Positions 35,830 through 45,028 are shown, counted from the first letter of the stretch. The stretch is DNA of 64,000 nucleotides from Lachnospiraceae bacterium (GCA_017558145.1 JAFYWF010000063.1:23253-87252), one strand, 5' to 3'. Numbers and translations: made by a program. Notes: generated by a model not told the origin, from the letters alone.

Positions 35830-36661
35830 ATGGAAGAAGCTTTGGGCTGGCTTGAAACATAAGATGACCAAAAAAGAAGAACCCATGAAATTGGAGGTAG
35901 ATAATCTTCAGGGAATTGGCAAAAGGCATCAGCAGGAGGATAGCTTTTGTATGTCTGATTATACCAATGCAGAGCTGATGCAAGAAAAAGGATTTTTTGC
36001 AGTGGTGGCTGATGGTATGGGCGGTATGTTACATGGAGACAGAACCAGTGCCACCGTAACAGCAGCTGCCAAAGAATATTTTGATGCCTGTGTGATTCAT
36101 AAAAATTCAGGATGTAATCAGATGTTAGATATGCTTGAGTTTATCGATGAAAAGGTAAAAAAATTACAAAAGGAAGAGGATATTTACGAAAGCGGATCTA
36201 CTTTAACAGCAGTATGGATTCGTAACCATATGATGCATTTTATGACGGTAGGTGACAGCAGAATCTACTTATTCAGAGGAGGCAATTTGTATCAACTGAA
36301 TCGAGATCATAATTTGAAGAATAAATTAATTGAAAAAGTAATCCAGGGAGAAATGGATCGGGAAATGTATCATGATATGATGGGAAAATCCGGTCTTACA
36401 AGTTATCTTGGTAAGGAAGAAATTGATTTGGTGGATGTATCTGTAAGACCATTTTTCTTAGAAAAAGATGATGTGATTTTGATGGCATCTGACGGAGTCT
36501 TTGGAACACTTTCAGATACGGAATTGATTGCCTTATTAAAACAGGATTTTGATTATGTGGCAGAAAATATGAAACTTGCTATTGAAAATGCCGGCAAGAA
36601 AAAACAGGATAACTACACAGCAATTATTGTGAAGTGTGTCAATGGGGAAGGAGAAGCGTAA
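35816..36661 (+). CDS. PP2C-family serine/threonine phosphatase
   Basis: 281 residues from ATG 35816 (GGGAGGA upstream), overlapping the previous stop by 14 nt; a longer reading from 35774 lies inside the previous gene. The start region is basic. The catalytic motifs of PP2C/Stp are present: GKRHQQEDSF (first acidic pair), VVADGMGG (Asp66), GSTLTAVWI, MTVGDSRIYL, LMASDGVFGTL and a final QDNYTAIIV Asp. It should remove phosphate from Ser/Thr using two metal ions. It is the natural antagonist of the two kinases downstream. Confidence 0.95.
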   Translation: MKQNKWKKLWAGLKHKMTKKEEPMKLEVDNLQGIGKRHQQEDSFCMSDYTNAELMQEKGFFAVVADGMGGMLHGDRTSATVTAAAKEYFDACVIHKNSGCNQMLDMLEFIDEKVKKLQKEEDIYESGSTLTAVWIRNHMMHFMTVGDSRIYLFRGGNLYQLNRDHNLKNKLIEKVIQGEMDREMYHDMMGKSGLTSYLGKEEIDLVDVSVRPFFLEKDDVILMASDGVFGTLSDTELIALLKQDFDYVAENMKLAIENAGKKKQDNYTAIIVKCVNGEGEA

Positions 36662-36666
36662 GATAG

Positions 36667-37251
36667 ATGAAAGCAGTAATAAGTGGCTGTGGCGGTCTTG
36701 GTGATTTAAGAAAAGATACAGACTATATAGTTCATAAAGGTGTTGCAGGTGGAATGATTATTGTTGCTGTAGATACTTCGGAAGCATTTGAAGACGGCAT
36801 GGCGCAGGAAATTGCACAAAGAATTATTTATGAATGGGAAGGGGAACCACAATTAAGTGAAGAACGCTTGCAAGAATGTCTGCAAGTGGGAACTCAGATT
36901 TCTTCAAAGATTTCTGTTACTATTTTGGTTTTGGATAAAAAAGAAATGGGCATTGCTCATAACGGAAATAATAAGATTTTTCATATTATGGAGGGACAAA
37001 TTGATGATTTGACCATACCGGAGGAAGAAACGGGAATGGTTGATATTTATGAATATACAGCAAAACCTGAGGATGCATTTGTAGTGATGACTGACGGATT
37101 TGCAAGTTATATTCAGGAACAAGAGGTTTTGATTGATTATACTAAGTCAAGGACGCCAAAAGATTTGATTTCTTATTTGAGTACCAGAGTGGGATTACGC
37201 CAGAAAGAATGTTTTGACAGTTATACGGCTATGGCTTTAATTTTTGAATAA
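36667..37251 (+). CDS. Degenerate PP2C-like protein (probable pseudophosphatase)
   Basis: 194 residues, 5 nt after the PP2C gene. It keeps the PP2C strand order in shortened form: IIVAVDTSE where the partner has VVADGMGG, ISVTILVLDKKEMGIAHNGNNKIF for the GDSR strand pair, FVVMTDGFASY for ASDG, and CFDSYTAMAL for DNYTA. The N-terminal R/Q-x-E-D metal motif and the DGMGG loop are missing. A regulatory or substrate-capturing protein is more likely than an active phosphatase; a few metal-binding Asp (MTDG, FDSY) remain, so residual activity is possible. Confidence 0.75.
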   Translation: MKAVISGCGGLGDLRKDTDYIVHKGVAGGMIIVAVDTSEAFEDGMAQEIAQRIIYEWEGEPQLSEERLQECLQVGTQISSKISVTILVLDKKEMGIAHNGNNKIFHIMEGQIDDLTIPEEETGMVDIYEYTAKPEDAFVVMTDGFASYIQEQEVLIDYTKSRTPKDLISYLSTRVGLRQKECFDSYTAMALIFE

Positions 37252-37343
37252 AATGAATTGTTAAAAAAACAAAAGAAAATTTGAGGTGCAGATAGGAAGG
37301 AGTGAAAAGATTCTTTTTTAGGAAAGGAATCTTGAATTAGAAT

Positions 37344-38717
37344 ATGAATGTAAATCAACTTTGTATGAATTGTATGATGGGAATGGTAGATGAAAAGGGT
37401 GTATGTGCTATTTGTCATAGCTCAAATGATAGCATCCGTAATACCGACAGACATTTGCCTCTGGGCAGCATTCTTAGAGGAAAATATATAGTAGGAAGAG
37501 TTCTTGGAGAAGGAGGATTTGGAATTACTTATATTGGTTTAGATTTAGATTTGCAAGCTAGAGTAGCCATTAAGGAATTTTGTCCCAGAGACAGTGTTTC
37601 CAGAGAAACCACTAATCATTTAACACTTCTTCCTTACGATAAGGAAAGCGAAGAATTTTTTGAAGAAGAAAAAGAGAAGTTCTTAAATGAAGCCAGACGA
37701 CTTGGTAAGTTCCGTGGACAAGAAGGTATCGTTTCCGTAATGGATTATTTTAAGGAAAACGGAACTGCCTATATTGTGATGGAATATATTGAGGGACTTA
37801 ATTTAAAAAAATATTTAGGCTCCCTAGACAGCCGCATGAAGGTACAGGAAGTACTGACACTATTAAAGCCTGTTTTAAAAACCTTGAATATGATGCACGA
37901 AGAAAACTTGATACATAGAGATATTAGTCCGGATAACATTATGATTTGCAAAGATCAGAAGAGGGTATGTCTGATTGATTTTGGAAGCGCCAGAGAGGTG
38001 AATGGAGAACATTCACTATCTGTGTATAAAAAGGGAAGTTATACTCCGTTAGAACAGCAGAGTCGTAATGGCAAACAAGGTCCATGGACGGATGTATATG
38101 CTCTCTGTGCCATGATGTATTATTGTATTACAGGGCGCGATATACCGGAAGCCGTGGAAAGAACTATGGAAGAGAAACTGATTCCACCAAGTAAATTAGG
38201 TGTGGAAATTCCGGAACATGTGGAACAGGCTATTTTAAATGGATTAGTTTTAAATCCTTCTAATCGAACACAAAATGTGGGAGAATTGATGAAGGAATTA
38301 TATGATTCTCAAGGAGCAGGAAAGGTTGCTGAAAAAAACCTAGCAACTCCTGTTATGGAAGTTGCTCCGGAGCCCAAGAAGGAAGAACAACAGAGGCAAG
38401 AAGTAGTACCACAGGAAGTGGTACAAAAGGATGCAATACAAACACCACCGGTCAAGGAACAATCCAACGGTCTTTTGAAACTCGGAATTGTTATTGCCAT
38501 TGTTTTTGTTATCTTTAAAGTGATTCAAGCAGCAATCATCCTTCCGCAGTATCAAGAGATGCAACAAAGACAAGAGCAATTTCAACAGGAATATGAAGCT
38601 ACGAAACAAAGAATAGAAGCTACCAAACAAGAGGTACAACAACAACAAGAACAATTTCAAAAAGATTACGAGGCTAATAAAAAGAAGATTGAAGAGATGC
38701 AACAAAAGTTTAATTGA
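37344..38717 (+). CDS. Zinc-ribbon Ser/Thr kinase 1 with TM helix and Gln-rich coiled-coil tail
   Basis: 457 residues. Zinc ribbon C7-C10, C21-C24; Gly loop GEGGFG (55-60), VAIKEF Lys77, HRDISPDN (191-198) and DFGSAR (Asp212), so the kinase should be active. The HRDISPDN form is typical of this bacterial kinase branch. A TM helix (about 372-392, FKVIQAAIILPQ at its end) is followed by a Gln/Glu-rich coiled coil (about 395-455) outside the cell. The SD AAGGAA is rather far from the start, but the N-terminus matches kinase 2, fixing the start. Likely substrates are ligands of the six FHA proteins, and the PP2C gene is close upstream. Confidence 0.93.
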   Translation: MNVNQLCMNCMMGMVDEKGVCAICHSSNDSIRNTDRHLPLGSILRGKYIVGRVLGEGGFGITYIGLDLDLQARVAIKEFCPRDSVSRETTNHLTLLPYDKESEEFFEEEKEKFLNEARRLGKFRGQEGIVSVMDYFKENGTAYIVMEYIEGLNLKKYLGSLDSRMKVQEVLTLLKPVLKTLNMMHEENLIHRDISPDNIMICKDQKRVCLIDFGSAREVNGEHSLSVYKKGSYTPLEQQSRNGKQGPWTDVYALCAMMYYCITGRDIPEAVERTMEEKLIPPSKLGVEIPEHVEQAILNGLVLNPSNRTQNVGELMKELYDSQGAGKVAEKNLATPVMEVAPEPKKEEQQRQEVVPQEVVQKDAIQTPPVKEQSNGLLKLGIVIAIVFVIFKVIQAAIILPQYQEMQQRQEQFQQEYEATKQRIEATKQEVQQQQEQFQKDYEANKKKIEEMQQKFN

Positions 38718-38776
38718 TTTTAGTAAAATATGTTGAGGAAAAAGTAGAAAGTGGTCTGTAGTGTTACATCCTTTTT

Positions 38777-38811
38777 AAAACGCAAAAAATTTCATGTTTT
38801 GTTATTATTAT
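38777..38811 (+). promoter_or_regulatory. Diverged form of the A-tract promoter element (kinase 2)
   Basis: AAAACGCAAAAAA (38777-38789) followed by TTTC, as after copies 4 and 5, then about 16 bp to TATTAT (38806-38811). It resembles the element before the gene at 40755, including a shared GTTATTAT...TTAGAA stretch. Confidence 0.5.
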
Positions 38812-38858
38812 ATTTTTAGAACACGAGAATAAACGAAAATACATAATGGAGGTCTTAC

Positions 38859-40628
38859 ATGAACGTAAATCAAATATGCATGAGTTGTATGAGCGAACTA
38901 AAAGGACAAGCAATATGTCCTAATTGTCAGACGGAAGATTCTTCTAATAAAAATCAGAGCAGACACCTACCTATAAGAACAATACTTAGAGGGAAATATC
39001 TTGTAGGAAAAGTTTTGGGAGAGGGAGGCTTTGGGATTACCTATATTGGTTATGATTTGGATTTACAGATTCGGGTAGCCATCAAAGAATTTTGTCCTCG
39101 TTCTTATGCTGGAAGAGAAGTAACTGACCAAATAACCTTACTTCCTTTTGATGAAAAAGCAGAAGAAATTTTTGAAGCAGAAAAAGAGAAGTTTATTAAT
39201 GAAGCCAGACGTCTTGCGAAATTTCGAGATGAAGATGGTGTGGTTTCTGTATTGGATTATTTTAAGGAAAATGGAACTGCTTATATTGTAATGGAATATA
39301 TTGATGGAGTTACTTTAAAAAATTATTTAAAGACTCTGGATGAAAAAATCAAAATTCAAGATGTACTGACATTATTACAACCTATCATGGTAGCCTTAAA
39401 TATGATGCATAAGGAAAACTTGATACATAGAGATATCAGCCCGGATAATATCATGATTCGAAAGGATCTAAAAAAAGTATATTTGATTGATTTTGGAAAT
39501 GCCAGAGATGTTCATGGAGAGCATTCCATGTCTATATACAAAAAAGGAAGTTATACACCGATAGAACAACAGAGTCGTCATGGGAAACAAGGCTCTTGGA
39601 CGGATGTATATTCCTTGTGTGCTACTATTTATTATTGTATTACCGGTAGGAATATTCCGGAAGCAGCAGATAGGATCATAGAGGATAATTTGATTGCACC
39701 GAGCAAGATGGGGGTAGAGGTTCCACAAAAGGTAGAAGAAGTACTATTAAAAGGATTGGTTATAAATCCTAATCAACGTATCCAGACCATGGAAGAATTG
39801 ATGGAAGAACTATATCAAGATAATCCGGAGGAGAAAAAGATAACAGACATAACATCAGTTACAGAGAATACAGAAGAAAAGATAGAAATTATAATAAAGA
39901 ACCAAGATGAATCCAAGGAAGATGACATGAAAGATTCTGTGGAAGATGGCAGAATAGAGGCAAAAAAGACATCGGAAAATAAAATATGGAGATGGTTAAT
40001 AGGATTAGGAATTTTGTTTTTATGTGGTTACTGGTTAATTTGGAGTGATGCGAATAAAACAACGGTAGTTTCACTTGAAGATGGCGGTACCCGTGAATGT
40101 GTGTATAAGGATGGAGGGATTGTTAGTCAGAAAGATTATTATCCGAACGGTGAACTCAAGTCACATATATATATGGAAGATGGCAATAAATATGAAGTAT
40201 ATTATAGAAGAGATGAAAGTGGTAAACTTTTAGGAACATTCAATCATGTGAATGATGTTCTTTTAGATGAAACGTGGTATAGGGAAAATGGACATATTGT
40301 ATATTACGTGTTCAAAGATGGTGATGAAAATAATTATACCGGTGTAGAAAGAAATGAAAGTGGTAAAATAGTATTTAAATTAGTAGTAGAAGATGGTAGT
40401 AATAGTAGTTCTGTAAGATATGACTATCCGAAGGAAGGCTGGGAGATGCATATTGCATATATAGAAAATAAACATTGTTATATCTATTATGATGAATATG
40501 CAAAACTTATTGCAAGTACAACGTATGTAGATGATGTTTATGTGGGCGGAGAAATTTATGATGAGACAAAGTGGAATTCGATAGATTGGGAAAAAGCAGA
40601 CGAAGATTGGGAGAGTCGTGCCAACTAA
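38859..40628 (+). CDS. Zinc-ribbon Ser/Thr kinase 2 with MORN-like extracellular domain
   Basis: 589 residues. Same cytoplasmic layout as kinase 1 (zinc ribbon C7-C10, C20-C23; GEGGFG 54-59; Lys76; HRD 190-192; DFG Asp211), about two thirds identical by eye over the catalytic domain. After an acidic linker and a TM helix (about 376-396) the ectodomain of about 190 residues shows MORN/toxin_15-like repeats (KDYYPNGELKS, a D-G-x(4-8)-Y pattern). The different ectodomain suggests a different external cue from kinase 1. It is on its own unit behind a diverged copy of the A-tract element; SD GGAGGT. Confidence 0.93.
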   Translation: MNVNQICMSCMSELKGQAICPNCQTEDSSNKNQSRHLPIRTILRGKYLVGKVLGEGGFGITYIGYDLDLQIRVAIKEFCPRSYAGREVTDQITLLPFDEKAEEIFEAEKEKFINEARRLAKFRDEDGVVSVLDYFKENGTAYIVMEYIDGVTLKNYLKTLDEKIKIQDVLTLLQPIMVALNMMHKENLIHRDISPDNIMIRKDLKKVYLIDFGNARDVHGEHSMSIYKKGSYTPIEQQSRHGKQGSWTDVYSLCATIYYCITGRNIPEAADRIIEDNLIAPSKMGVEVPQKVEEVLLKGLVINPNQRIQTMEELMEELYQDNPEEKKITDITSVTENTEEKIEIIIKNQDESKEDDMKDSVEDGRIEAKKTSENKIWRWLIGLGILFLCGYWLIWSDANKTTVVSLEDGGTRECVYKDGGIVSQKDYYPNGELKSHIYMEDGNKYEVYYRRDESGKLLGTFNHVNDVLLDETWYRENGHIVYYVFKDGDENNYTGVERNESGKIVFKLVVEDGSNSSSVRYDYPKEGWEMHIAYIENKHCYIYYDEYAKLIASTTYVDDVYVGGEIYDETKWNSIDWEKADEDWESRAN

Positions 40629-40648
40629 TTAGTAGGTGGTTTGCAATC

Positions 40649-40685
40649 AAAACCGCAAAAATTTTCCATACCATGTAGTTATTAT
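40649..40685 (+). promoter_or_regulatory. Diverged form of the A-tract promoter element (small membrane protein)
   Basis: AAAACCGCAAAAA (40649-40661), TTTTCC, then 18 bp to TATTAT (40680-40685). It is clearly related to the element before kinase 2. Confidence 0.5.
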
Positions 40686-40722
40686 ATTCTTAGAAACAAG
40701 AAAACAAAAACACTAAAACACA

Positions 40723-40740
40723 GCACATGATTCCATGTGC
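40723..40740 (+). other. Hairpin just upstream of an SD
   Basis: GCACATG and CATGTGC pair around a four-base loop. The AGGAGG SD of the next gene begins 4 nt after the stem, so this may tune translation or be an operator. Confidence 0.45.
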
Positions 40741-40754
40741 CAAAGGAGGAAGTT

Positions 40755-41057
40755 ATGAGAAGTAATAACAACAAAAAGAGAAACACAGGTAGTTTTGCAG
40801 GATTAGGAAGAAGCATAGTCATCGGTTTTATTGTATTTAAAGTAATTCAGGCAGTAATTTTTTTACCACAATTTATGGAAACGCAGAAGGAAATTAACGC
40901 ATCACAAAAACGAGTGGAAGGATACGGACATAGTCAAAGGGTTGGATTTATTGATATGGACATGGATGGAATACCGGATGAAAATATTGATATGACAGAT
41001 CCTTATATCAGGAATATGGTGGAGATATGGGAAGTGAAAGCAAAATTTATACGGTAG
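40755..41057 (+). CDS. Small membrane protein sharing kinase 1's TM segment, with Ca-loop-like motif
   Basis: 100 residues from ATG 40755 (AGGAGG 5 nt upstream); an upstream in-frame GTG at 40737 lies in the SD hairpin. One TM helix (about 19-40). Its FIVFKVIQAVIFLPQ matches FVIFKVIQAAIILPQ at the equivalent place in kinase 1, and both continue with a Gln-rich polar stretch. The exposed part contains DMDMDGIPDE (about 67-76), a D-x-D-x-D-G pattern as in dockerin or thrombospondin type 3 calcium loops. It is probably a membrane partner of kinase 1 or a relic of a duplicated kinase tail. Confidence 0.75.
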   Translation: MRSNNNKKRNTGSFAGLGRSIVIGFIVFKVIQAVIFLPQFMETQKEINASQKRVEGYGHSQRVGFIDMDMDGIPDENIDMTDPYIRNMVEIWEVKAKFIR

Positions 41058-41106
41058 AGTTCATAGATTATTTACAAAAAGTTAAGATTTCCAAGTGTTT
41101 CACCAG

Positions 41107-41135
41107 TTGAATAAAGAATTCATTTCTGTTACAAT
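41107..41135 (+). promoter_or_regulatory. Housekeeping promoter of secA
   Basis: -35 TTGAAT (41107-41112), 17-bp spacer, -10 TACAAT (41130-41135). It predicts a leader of about 130 nt before the secA start. Confidence 0.75.
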
Positions 41136-41269
41136 ATACGTTGAATTTTCAGGCGATTACGGTGAAAAGTAGTCTTGTGGCACTTGAAAATATATTTATA
41201 AGAAAGGAAGCGTAGGGTGAGAGTAGAATATTTTCGCAAGTGAAATGTAATAACCTACGTACTATGTAA

Positions 41270-43834
41270 ATGAAGATTTTTGATAAAGTGTTTGGTACTC
41301 ATAGTGAACGCGAATTAAAACGTATCGCACCATTGGTGGATAAGATTGAAAATCTGAGACCGGCTATGCAAGCTCTCAGTGATGATGAACTTAGAGGAAA
41401 AACAAAAGAATTTAAAGAAAGACTTGGTGCAGGAGAAACACTGGATGATTTATTACCGGAAGCTTTTGCAGTAGTGAGAGAAGCAGGTAGAAGAGTTCTT
41501 AATATGGAACATTACCGTGTGCAGTTAATCGGTGGTATTATTCTTCATCAGGGGCGTATCTCAGAAATGAGAACAGGAGAAGGTAAAACATTGGTTTCTA
41601 CACTTCCTGCCTACTTGAATGCGCTAGAAGGAAAAGGAGTTCATGTAGTAACAGTAAATGACTATCTTGCAAAGCGAGACGCAGAGTGGATGGGACAGAT
41701 TCATGAATTCTTAGGTTTAAAGGTTGGTGTTGTTTTAAACAGCATGACCAGTGAAGAACGTAGGGAAGCATATAACTGTGATATTACTTATGTGACCAAC
41801 AACGAACTTGGTTTCGACTACTTAAGAGATAACATGGTTATCTACAAGGAGCAATTGGTTTTAAGAGATTTGCATTATGCAATCATCGACGAAGTGGACT
41901 CTGTTTTAATTGACGAAGCCAGAACTCCACTTATTATCTCCGGACAGAGTGGTAAATCCACAAAACTTTATGAAGTGTGTGATATCTTAGCACGTCAGTT
42001 AGAACGTGGAGAAGATATGGAAGATTTATCCAAGATGGATGCCATCATGGGTATTATGCAGGAAGAAACCGGTGACTTTATTGTTAATGAAAAAGATAAG
42101 AACGTTAACTTAACAGAACGTGGTGTTACAAAAGTAGAACAGTTCTTCCATATCGAGAACTTAGCAGATCCTGAAAACTTAGAAATTCAGCACAACATTA
42201 TTTTAGCCCTAAGAGCTCATAACTTGATGTTCCGTGATCAGGATTACGTTGTAAAAGACGATCAGGTTTTAATTGTAGACGAATTTACCGGACGTATTAT
42301 GCCGGGACGTCGTTATTCCGATGGTCTTCATCAGGCAATTGAAGCAAAGGAACATGTGAAAGTTAAGAGAGAAAGTAAGACTCTTGCAAATATTACTTTC
42401 CAGAATTTCTTTAATAAATTTGAGAAAAAAGCAGGTATGACAGGTACCGCTTTAACAGAAGAACATGAATTCCGTGACATCTATGGAATGGACGTTATCG
42501 AGATTCCTACCAACAGACCGGTAGCCAGAATCGATCATCAGGATGCTGTTTATAAAACAAAAAAGGAAAAATTATATGCGATTTGTAATGCAGTAGAAGA
42601 AGCTCATAAAAAAGGACAGCCGGTATTGGTTGGTACCATCACCATTGAGTCTTCAGAAGAAATTAGTGCTCTCCTTAGAAAACGTGGTATTCCTCATAAA
42701 GTATTAAATGCTAAATTCCATGAAATGGAAGCGGAAATTGTAGCTGATGCAGGTGCTCATGGTGCTGTAACAATTGCTACAAACATGGCAGGTCGTGGTA
42801 CAGACATTAAGTTGGATGATGCAGCCAAAGCAGCGGGTGGACTTAAGATTATTGGTACAGAACGACATGAATCCAGACGTATTGACAACCAGTTACGTGG
42901 TCGTTCCGGTCGTCAGGGAGATCCCGGAGAATCAAAATTCTATATTTCTTTGGAAGATGATTTAATGCGTTTGTTTGGTTCTGATAGAATGATTACCATG
43001 TTTAATACGCTTGGTATTCCTGAAAATCAGGAAATCGAACATAAGATGTTAAGTAATGCCATTGAGACTGCACAGAAGAAGATTGAAAATAATAACTATG
43101 GTATTCGTAAGAACCTGTTAGAATACGATCAGGTTATGAACGAACAAAGAGAAATTATTTACGCAGAAAGACGTCGAGTATTAGACGGAGAAAGTATGCG
43201 TGATGTTATCTATAAGATGATTACAGATATTGTAGATAATACGGTAGATATGGTAGTTGGAGAAGATACAGACAGTGAAGAATGGGATGTAAAAGAATTA
43301 AATCAGTTATTGCTTCCTATCCTTCCTATGAACAAAATTACCAGAGAAAAGATTTCAGACTTAAAGAAAAATGGTTTGAAACAGATGTTAAAAGAGGAAG
43401 CTGTAAAACTCTATGAAGCAAAAGAAGCAGAGTTCCCGGAAAGTGAAGCCATTCGTGAACTGGAACGAGTAATTCTTTTGAAAGTGATTGACCGTAAATG
43501 GATGGATCATATTGATGATATGGATCAGTTACGTCAGGGTATTTCTCTTCAGGCTTATGGTCAGAGAGATCCATTGGTAGAATACAAAATGAGTGGTTAT
43601 GACATGTTTGATGCCATGACAGCTAATATTCAGGAAGATACAGTTAAACTTCTCTTACATGTAAAAGTGGAACAGAAGGTAGAACGTGAACAGGTAGCAA
43701 AAGTAACCGGAACAAATAAAGATGATTCCTTAGCAAAAGCACCTAAGAAACGAGCGGAAGAAAAAGTATATCCAAACGATCCATGTCCTTGCGGAAGCGG
43801 CAAGAAATATAAGCAGTGTTGTGGAAGAAAATAA
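41270..43834 (+). CDS. secA: Preprotein translocase ATPase SecA
   Basis: 854 residues, full length. NBD1 has MRTGEGKT (Walker A) and [16 protein letters not shown] (DEVD box). The preprotein crosslinking domain, NBD2 ([30 protein letters not shown]) and the helical scaffold follow. The C-terminal zinc motif [13 protein letters not shown] is present. It drives export through SecYEG. The start is fixed by the usual (K)[14 protein letters not shown]-terminus, yet no SD lies within 15 nt. The only SD-like AAAGGAAG is at 41203-41210, before a pair of complementary CGTAGG/CCTACG segments. Confidence 0.97.
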   Translation: MKIFDKVFGTHSERELKRIAPLVDKIENLRPAMQALSDDELRGKTKEFKERLGAGETLDDLLPEAFAVVREAGRRVLNMEHYRVQLIGGIILHQGRISEMRTGEGKTLVSTLPAYLNALEGKGVHVVTVNDYLAKRDAEWMGQIHEFLGLKVGVVLNSMTSEERREAYNCDITYVTNNELGFDYLRDNMVIYKEQLVLRDLHYAIIDEVDSVLIDEARTPLIISGQSGKSTKLYEVCDILARQLERGEDMEDLSKMDAIMGIMQEETGDFIVNEKDKNVNLTERGVTKVEQFFHIENLADPENLEIQHNIILALRAHNLMFRDQDYVVKDDQVLIVDEFTGRIMPGRRYSDGLHQAIEAKEHVKVKRESKTLANITFQNFFNKFEKKAGMTGTALTEEHEFRDIYGMDVIEIPTNRPVARIDHQDAVYKTKKEKLYAICNAVEEAHKKGQPVLVGTITIESSEEISALLRKRGIPHKVLNAKFHEMEAEIVADAGAHGAVTIATNMAGRGTDIKLDDAAKAAGGLKIIGTERHESRRIDNQLRGRSGRQGDPGESKFYISLEDDLMRLFGSDRMITMFNTLGIPENQEIEHKMLSNAIETAQKKIENNNYGIRKNLLEYDQVMNEQREIIYAERRRVLDGESMRDVIYKMITDIVDNTVDMVVGEDTDSEEWDVKELNQLLLPILPMNKITREKISDLKKNGLKQMLKEEAVKLYEAKEAEFPESEAIRELERVILLKVIDRKWMDHIDDMDQLRQGISLQAYGQRDPLVEYKMSGYDMFDAMTANIQEDTVKLLLHVKVEQKVEREQVAKVTGTNKDDSLAKAPKKRAEEKVYPNDPCPCGSGKKYKQCCGRK

Positions 43835-43848
43835 AAATATATAAATGG

Positions 43849-43874
43849 AAAAATGCGCTAACTGGCGCATTTTT
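43849..43874 (+). terminator. Intrinsic terminator after secA
   Basis: AAAAATGCGC (43849-43858) pairs with GCGCATTTTT (43865-43874) around a six-base loop, ending in a T run. Confidence 0.9.
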
Positions 43875-43899
43875 CTTAAAATAAAAGAAAGTGTGGTGA

Positions 43900-45028
43900 A
43901 TGCAAGTGGTTGAATTAGACCAGATGAAGTCAGAACTTCTCTCATACAAAACACCATTAGCGGAAGTGAGGGATTCACTTTGACTTAGATAATAAGTCAA
44001 AGAAAATGGAAGAATTGGAACGTGAAATGGAGGCACCTTGGTTTTGGGATGATCCTGCAGTTTCCAATCAAAAGATGAAAGAATTTAAGAGTTTAAAAGA
44101 TACCGTAGAAACATGTAATAAATTATTACAGCAATTCGAGGATATTGAAACTCTTATTGAAATGGGATATGAGGAAGAAGATCCGGATATGATTTCAGAA
44201 ATCAGAAGTGAATTAGATGGATTTATTTCTGTTTTGGAAGAAATCCGAATTGGAACCCTTTTATCCGGAGAGTTTGATGATAACAATGCCATTTTAAAAC
44301 TGAATGCAGGTGCCGGTGGAACGGAATCCTGTGACTGGGCAAGTATGCTTTACCGAATGTATACCCGTTGGGCAGAAAAAAGAGGTTTTTCTGTTGAGGT
44401 ATTGGATTATCTGGATGGGGATGAAGCCGGAATTAAATCTGTTACTTTCCAGGTAAATGGAGAAAATGCTTATGGCTATTTAAAATCCGAAAAGGGAGTA
44501 CACCGTTTGGTTCGTATTTCTCCATTTAATGCTCAGGGAAAACGACAGACATCTTTTGTATCCTTGGATGTTATGCCTGACATTGAAGCAGATTTGGAAG
44601 TAGAAGTAGACGAAAAAGATCTCCGTATCGATACCTATCGAAGTAGTGGTGCCGGTGGACAGCATATTAACAAAACATCTTCAGCTATCCGAATCACCCA
44701 TATGCCAACAGGTATTGTAGTTCAATGTCAGAATGAACGAAGTCAGCATCAGAATAAAGATAAAGCCATGCAGATGTTAAAGGCAAAACTTTATATGTTG
44801 AAGCAGGAAGCAAATGCAGAAAAGTTATCCGATATTCGTGGTGAAGTAACAGAAATCGGTTGGGGGAACCAGATTCGTTCCTACGTATTTCAGCCATATA
44901 CTATGGTAAAGGATCACAGAACCAATGTGGAAAGTGGAAATGTTGATGCCGTTATGGATGGAAGCATTGATACTTTTATCAACGGATATTTGAAGTGGAT
45001 TAATTTGAAACCAGAGACGGAAAATTAA
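43900..45028 (+). CDS. prfB: Peptide chain release factor 2, programmed +1 frameshift
   Basis: The first part reads from ATG 43900 for 27 codons and ends CTT TGA (TGA at 43981-43983). Skipping T43981 continues with GAC into the long frame through 45028, giving about 375 residues. The canonical RF2 signal is present: an SD-like GAGGGA, CTT slippery codon and TGA followed by C. The long frame carries SPF (anticodon-recognition tripeptide in ISPFNAQ) and GGQ in SSGAGGQHINKT. It releases peptides at UGA and UAA, and the frameshift autoregulates it. The gene is intact, not a pseudogene. Confidence 0.95.
43964..43984 (+). promoter_or_regulatory. prfB +1 frameshift site
   Basis: An SD-like GAGGGA stands a few bases before CTT-TGA-C. 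Low RF2 lets the ribosome slip from CTT to TTT and continue in the +1 frame, as known for most bacterial prfB genes. An AGTGA/TCACT pairing also surrounds the SD-like element. Confidence 0.9.

Noticed and set aside
22324..41057. Type VI or type VII secretion locus
   Set aside because: FHA, kinase and PP2C proteins accompany such systems, but no sheath, tube, VgrG, ClpV, EssC/FtsK-type ATPase, EsxA/WXG100 or YukD-like gene is present in the window.
43900..43983. Short frame ending in TGA before prfB, at first sight a truncated or frameshifted gene
   Set aside because: The CTT-TGA-C context with upstream SD-like sequence is the standard RF2 programmed frameshift; the gene is intact.
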